Below, in pieces: positions 61,456-64,000 of a DNA stretch of 64,000 nt (within the stretch, counting starts at the first letter, position 1; each line of letters begins with the position of its first letter). A program made the translations under genes and the position numbers. Location: NCBI RefSeq assembly GCF_020099395.1, contig NZ_CP083590.1, forward strand, positions 2,356,001 through 2,420,000, given 5' to 3'. The notes under the pieces were generated by a model, which saw nothing but the letters and a program-made list of their open reading frames with translations, had not been told where the DNA came from and searched no databases. The DNA comes from Streptomyces mobaraensis. GTDB taxonomy: Bacteria; Actinomycetota; Actinomycetes; Streptomycetales; Streptomycetaceae.

Positions 61456-62301
61456 TCACGGCAGGGCCTTCCGGGCCGTGGCGAACCGGGGCCGGTTGTT
61501 GAGGTCGGGGTGGTCGGCCGCGTCGGCCCAGCCCCGCTCCTCGGTGAAGATCCACGGCACCTGGCCGCCCTGGGTGTCGGCGTGCTCGATGACGACCACG
61601 CCGCCGGGGCGCAGCAGCCGGTGCGCGGTGCGCTCCAGGCCGCGGATGGTGTCGAGGCCGTCCTCGCCCGAGAACAGCGCGAGCTGCGGGTCGTGGTCGC
61701 GGGCCTCGGGGGCGACGTACTCCCACTCGGTCAGCGGGATGTACGGCGGGTTGCTGATGACCAGGTCGACCTGGCCGTCGAGCTCGGGGAGCGCGTCGAG
61801 CGCGTTCCCGTGGTGCAGCTGGACGCGCGAGCCCTCGACGTTCTTCCGCGCCCAGGACAGGGCGCCCTCGTCCAGTTCGACGGCGTGCACCCGGGACCGG
61901 GGCACCTCCTGCGCGAGCGCCAGCGCGATGGCGCCGGAGCCGGTGCACAGGTCGACGATCAGGGGTTCGACGACGTCCATGGCGCGGACCGCGTCTATGG
62001 CCCAGCCGACGACCGACTCGGTCTCCGGCCGGGGGACGAAGACGCCGGGTCCGACCTGGAGCTCCAGGTAGCGGAAGAAGGCGCGCCCGGTGATGTGCTG
62101 GAGGGGTTCGCGGGCCTCGCGGCGGGCGACGGCCTCCCAGTAGCGGGCGTCGAAGTCCCCGTCGGCGACCAGGTGCAGCTCACCCCGTTTGACGCCGTGC
62201 ACGAAGGCCGCGAGCTCCTCCGCGTCGAAGCGCGGGGAGGGCACGCCGGCGTCGGCCAGCCGCTGGGTGGCCTGCGCCACCTCGGCGAGCAGCAGGTTCA
62301 C
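61456..62301 (-). CDS. prmC: Release factor glutamine methyltransferase
   Basis: The 281-residue methyltransferase modifies the GGQ Gln of release factors. It has the SAM motif LIVDLCTGSGAIALALAQ, the catalytic NPPY in VDLVISNPPYIPLTEWEY, and an N-terminal helical substrate domain ending QHITGRAFFRYLEL. The GTG at 62,301 has AGGAGGAAGG upstream. It follows its substrate gene prfA in one operon. Confidence 0.96.
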   Translation of the reverse strand: MNLLLAEVAQATQRLADAGVPSPRFDAEELAAFVHGVKRGELHLVADGDFDARYWEAVARREAREPLQHITGRAFFRYLELQVGPGVFVPRPETESVVGWAIDAVRAMDVVEPLIVDLCTGSGAIALALAQEVPRSRVHAVELDEGALSWARKNVEGSRVQLHHGNALDALPELDGQVDLVISNPPYIPLTEWEYVAPEARDHDPQLALFSGEDGLDTIRGLERTAHRLLRPGGVVVIEHADTQGGQVPWIFTEERGWADAADHPDLNNRPRFATARKALP

Positions 62302-62348
62302 TGGACCTTCCTCCTGTTGCGCTCCATGACCAACTCCGTACGCGATCT

Positions 62349-63428
62349 CTACTGTGCGGCAGCCAGCTTGGCCGCCGAGTCGGCGTCGACGCACGCCTGG
62401 ATGACCGCGTCCAGCTCGCCGTCGAGCACCTGGTCCAAGTTGTACGCCTTGAAGCCGACCCGGTGGTCCGAGATCCGGTTTTCCGGGAAGTTGTACGTCC
62501 GGATCTTCTCGGAGCGGTCGACGGTGCGGACCTGGCTGCGGCGCGCGTCCGCGGCCTCGGCCTCGGCCTTCTCCTGCGCCGCGGCGAGCAGCCGGGAGCG
62601 GAGGATGCGCAGGGCCTGCTCCTTGTTCTGGAGCTGGCTCTTCTCGTTCTGGCAGGAGGCCACGACGCCGGTCGGCAGGTGGGTGATGCGGACGGCCGAG
62701 TCGGTGGTGTTGACGGACTGGCCGCCGGGGCCGGACGAGCGGTAGACGTCGATCCGCAGGTCGTTGGGGTTGATCTCGACGTCGATCTCCTCGGCCTCGG
62801 GCGTGACGAGCACGCCGGCGGCGGAGGTGTGGATGCGGCCCTGGGACTCGGTGGCCGGCACGCGCTGGACGCGGTGCACGCCGCCCTCGTACTTCAGCCG
62901 GGCCCAGACGCCCTGGCCGGGCTCGGTGGCGCCGTTGCCGCCCTTGGTCTTGACGGCGACCTGGACGTCCTTGTAGCCGCCGAGCTCGGACTCGGTGGAG
63001 TCGATGATCTCGGTCTTCCAGCCGACGCGCTCGGCGTAGCGCAGGTACATGCGCAGCAGGTCGCCCGCGAAGAGGGCGGACTCGTCGCCGCCGGCGCCCG
63101 CCTTGATCTCCAGGATGACGTCCTTGTCGTCGCTGGGGTCGCGCGGGACGAGCAGCAGGCGGAGCTTCTCGGTGAGCTCCTCGCGCTGCTTCTCCAGCAC
63201 CTTGACCTCGGCGGCGAAGTCGGGGTCGTCGGCCGCGAACTCGCGCGCCGTGTCGATGTCGTCCCCGGTCTGCTTCCAGGAGCGGTACGTGCCGACGATC
63301 GGGGTCAGCTCGGCGTAGCGCTTGTTGAGCTTGCGGGCGTTGGCCTGGTCCGCGTGGACGGAGGGGTCGGCGAGCCGCTTCTCGAGGTCGGCGTGCTCGC
63401 CGATCAGTTCCTCGACTGCCTCGAACAT
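62349..63428 (-). CDS. prfA: Peptide chain release factor 1
   Basis: RF1 (359 residues) has the PxT stop-codon element [17 protein letters not shown] and the catalytic GGQ in [20 protein letters not shown]. It reads UAA and UAG. The ATG at 63,428 has AGGGAA at five bases. It is probably transcribed with prmC, sua5 and the phosphatase-like gene. Confidence 0.98.
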   Translation of the reverse strand: MFEAVEELIGEHADLEKRLADPSVHADQANARKLNKRYAELTPIVGTYRSWKQTGDDIDTAREFAADDPDFAAEVKVLEKQREELTEKLRLLLVPRDPSDDKDVILEIKAGAGGDESALFAGDLLRMYLRYAERVGWKTEIIDSTESELGGYKDVQVAVKTKGGNGATEPGQGVWARLKYEGGVHRVQRVPATESQGRIHTSAAGVLVTPEAEEIDVEINPNDLRIDVYRSSGPGGQSVNTTDSAVRITHLPTGVVASCQNEKSQLQNKEQALRILRSRLLAAAQEKAEAEAADARRSQVRTVDRSEKIRTYNFPENRISDHRVGFKAYNLDQVLDGELDAVIQACVDADSAAKLAAAQ

Positions 63429-63489
63429 CAAGATTCCCTAAGCGAAGGTGACGGAGCTGCTGGAAGTGACGGACCGGCCGGACGACAAA

Positions 63490-63536
63490 GCGCCGGTCCG
63501 GCCGTCCCCCGCCGAGGAGGGACGGCCGACCGGCGC
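63490..63536 (-). terminator. Hairpin terminator after rpmE
   Basis: An 18-bp stem with one bulged base pairs 63,490-63,508 with 63,519-63,536 around a 10-base loop, just past the rpmE stop. Confidence 0.75.
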
Positions 63537-63546
63537 CTGCGGGTCG

Positions 63547-63768
63547 CTACTTCTTCGTCCCGGCGTTCTTGCCGAAGCGGGCCTCGAACCGCGCCACACG
63601 GCCACCGGTGTCGAGGATCTTCTGCTTGCCCGTGTAGAACGGGTGGCACTCGGAGCACACGTCGGCACGGATGGTGCCGTCCGCGACGGTGCTACGGGTG
63701 GTGAACGAGGCGCCACAGGTGCAGCTGACCTGGGTCTCGACGTACTCCGGGTGGATGTCGCGCTTCAA
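63547..63768 (-). CDS. rpmE: Ribosomal protein L31 (zinc-binding form)
   Basis: The 73-residue protein starts [20 protein letters not shown] and has the Cys-rich zinc set CTC...CSEC plus [20 protein letters not shown]. This is the C+ form that stores zinc. The start is TTG at 63,768, with GGAG five bases upstream; the longer frame from 63,870 lacks homology. A SigR-type promoter lies upstream. Confidence 0.96.
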   Translation of the reverse strand: MKRDIHPEYVETQVSCTCGASFTTRSTVADGTIRADVCSECHPFYTGKQKILDTGGRVARFEARFGKNAGTKK

Positions 63769-63870
63769 GGGTTCTCCTAGGTTCGGGAGGGCACCGGGTC
63801 GTGCGGCGGGATTGCCGTACGTGAACCGGGGCCGACGTACCAGTCTGCCAGTACCGGCCGCATCCCCCAA

Positions 63871-63896
63871 AACGGGGTCGGCGAGCCCGTTATTCC
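63871..63896 (-). promoter_or_regulatory. SigR-type promoter of rpmE
   Basis: On the minus strand GGGAAT is followed after exactly 18 bases by GTT, the consensus of the thiol-stress sigma factor SigR. It lies about 100 bases before the rpmE start. rpmE is a known SigR target in S. coelicolor. Confidence 0.75.
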
Positions 63897-63927
63897 CGGG
63901 CCCCTGGCGTGCGGCGTTCGACGGGGA

Positions 63928-64000
63928 CTACTTCACGACGCCGTCCGCGTCCGTCTTCGTCCCCTCGCCGTCCTTGAGGGCCGACGCCGGGATCTGCTTG
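63928..64000 (-). CDS. C-terminal end of an unidentified protein (partial)
   Basis: A minus-strand frame enters from the right edge and ends with a TAG at 63,928. The last 23 residues are Lys/Asp/Gly-rich, ending LKDGEGTKTDADGVVK. They do not identify a family. By synteny with other streptomycetes it could be an LCP (LytR/CpsA/Psr) protein, but that is a guess. Confidence 0.45.
   Translation of the reverse strand, partial: KQIPASALKDGEGTKTDADGVVK

Overview
The window is high-GC DNA with GTG and TTG starts, overlapping stop/start codons and very long antisense open frames. Together with the Scy/FilP coiled-coil pair, an actinobacterial NucS and a chitinase under TGGTCCAGACCT-type repeats, this points to a Streptomyces chromosome, in the conserved core. 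From memory the gene order resembles the S. coelicolor stretch around SCO5427 to SCO5358; this was not checked by search.

Layout. Positions 1-1,093: the tail of an imine-reductase-like enzyme, a possible 27-residue ORF, and two tandem copies of a three-hairpin RNA, each ending in a U-tract terminator. 1,094-7,296: central carbon genes pfkA (minus strand) and pta-ackA-pyk (plus). 7,375-10,019: a three-gene minus-strand envelope/secreted set (DUF6230, DUF6114, Pro/Thr-rich secreted protein). 10,599-17,527: a thioredoxin-TPR protein, a divergent TetR, a serine hydrolase, isobutyryl-CoA mutase large subunit, two DUF3817 membrane proteins, a MarR and a thiamine-binding-type protein. 17,748-20,386: three coupled AIM24 genes and a second MarR. 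20,513-23,324: meaB, a thiolase and methylmalonyl-CoA epimerase. 23,483-29,030: scy and filP. 29,405-34,612: two paralogous ABC exporter modules around an unknown gene. 34,641-42,859: a small zinc-ligand protein, a flavin monooxygenase-like protein, an SCO5389-like protein, nucS, a large NTPase-like membrane protein, a STAS protein, 3-hydroxybutyryl-CoA dehydrogenase and cobalamin adenosyltransferase. 43,078-48,238: a membrane protein, a two-component pair and a GH18 chitinase. 48,463-56,861: DUF2550 and the complete atpIBEFHAGDC operon (minus strand). 57,120-64,000: a WecA/TagO-like transferase, a glyA paralogue, a phosphatase-fold protein lacking the catalytic Cys, sua5/tsaC, prmC, prfA, rpmE and the end of another gene.

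How the genes fit together. Several genes serve short-chain acyl-CoA and B12 metabolism: isobutyryl-CoA mutase, its G-protein chaperone MeaB, methylmalonyl-CoA epimerase, the adenosyltransferase that supplies coenzyme B12, thiolase and hydroxybutyryl-CoA dehydrogenase, beside the Pta-AckA acetate branch. Scy and FilP organise polar growth. The kinase/regulator pair probably controls the adjacent chitinase. rpmE carries a sequence matching a SigR promoter, and the atp operon carries a Rex/CRP-like operator.

I see no phage, insertion sequence, CRISPR array, tRNA or rRNA gene. The less ordinary content is the tandem RNA pair, a four-copy family of modular palindromic intergenic repeats, several unassigned operators, and three proteins with altered signature residues.
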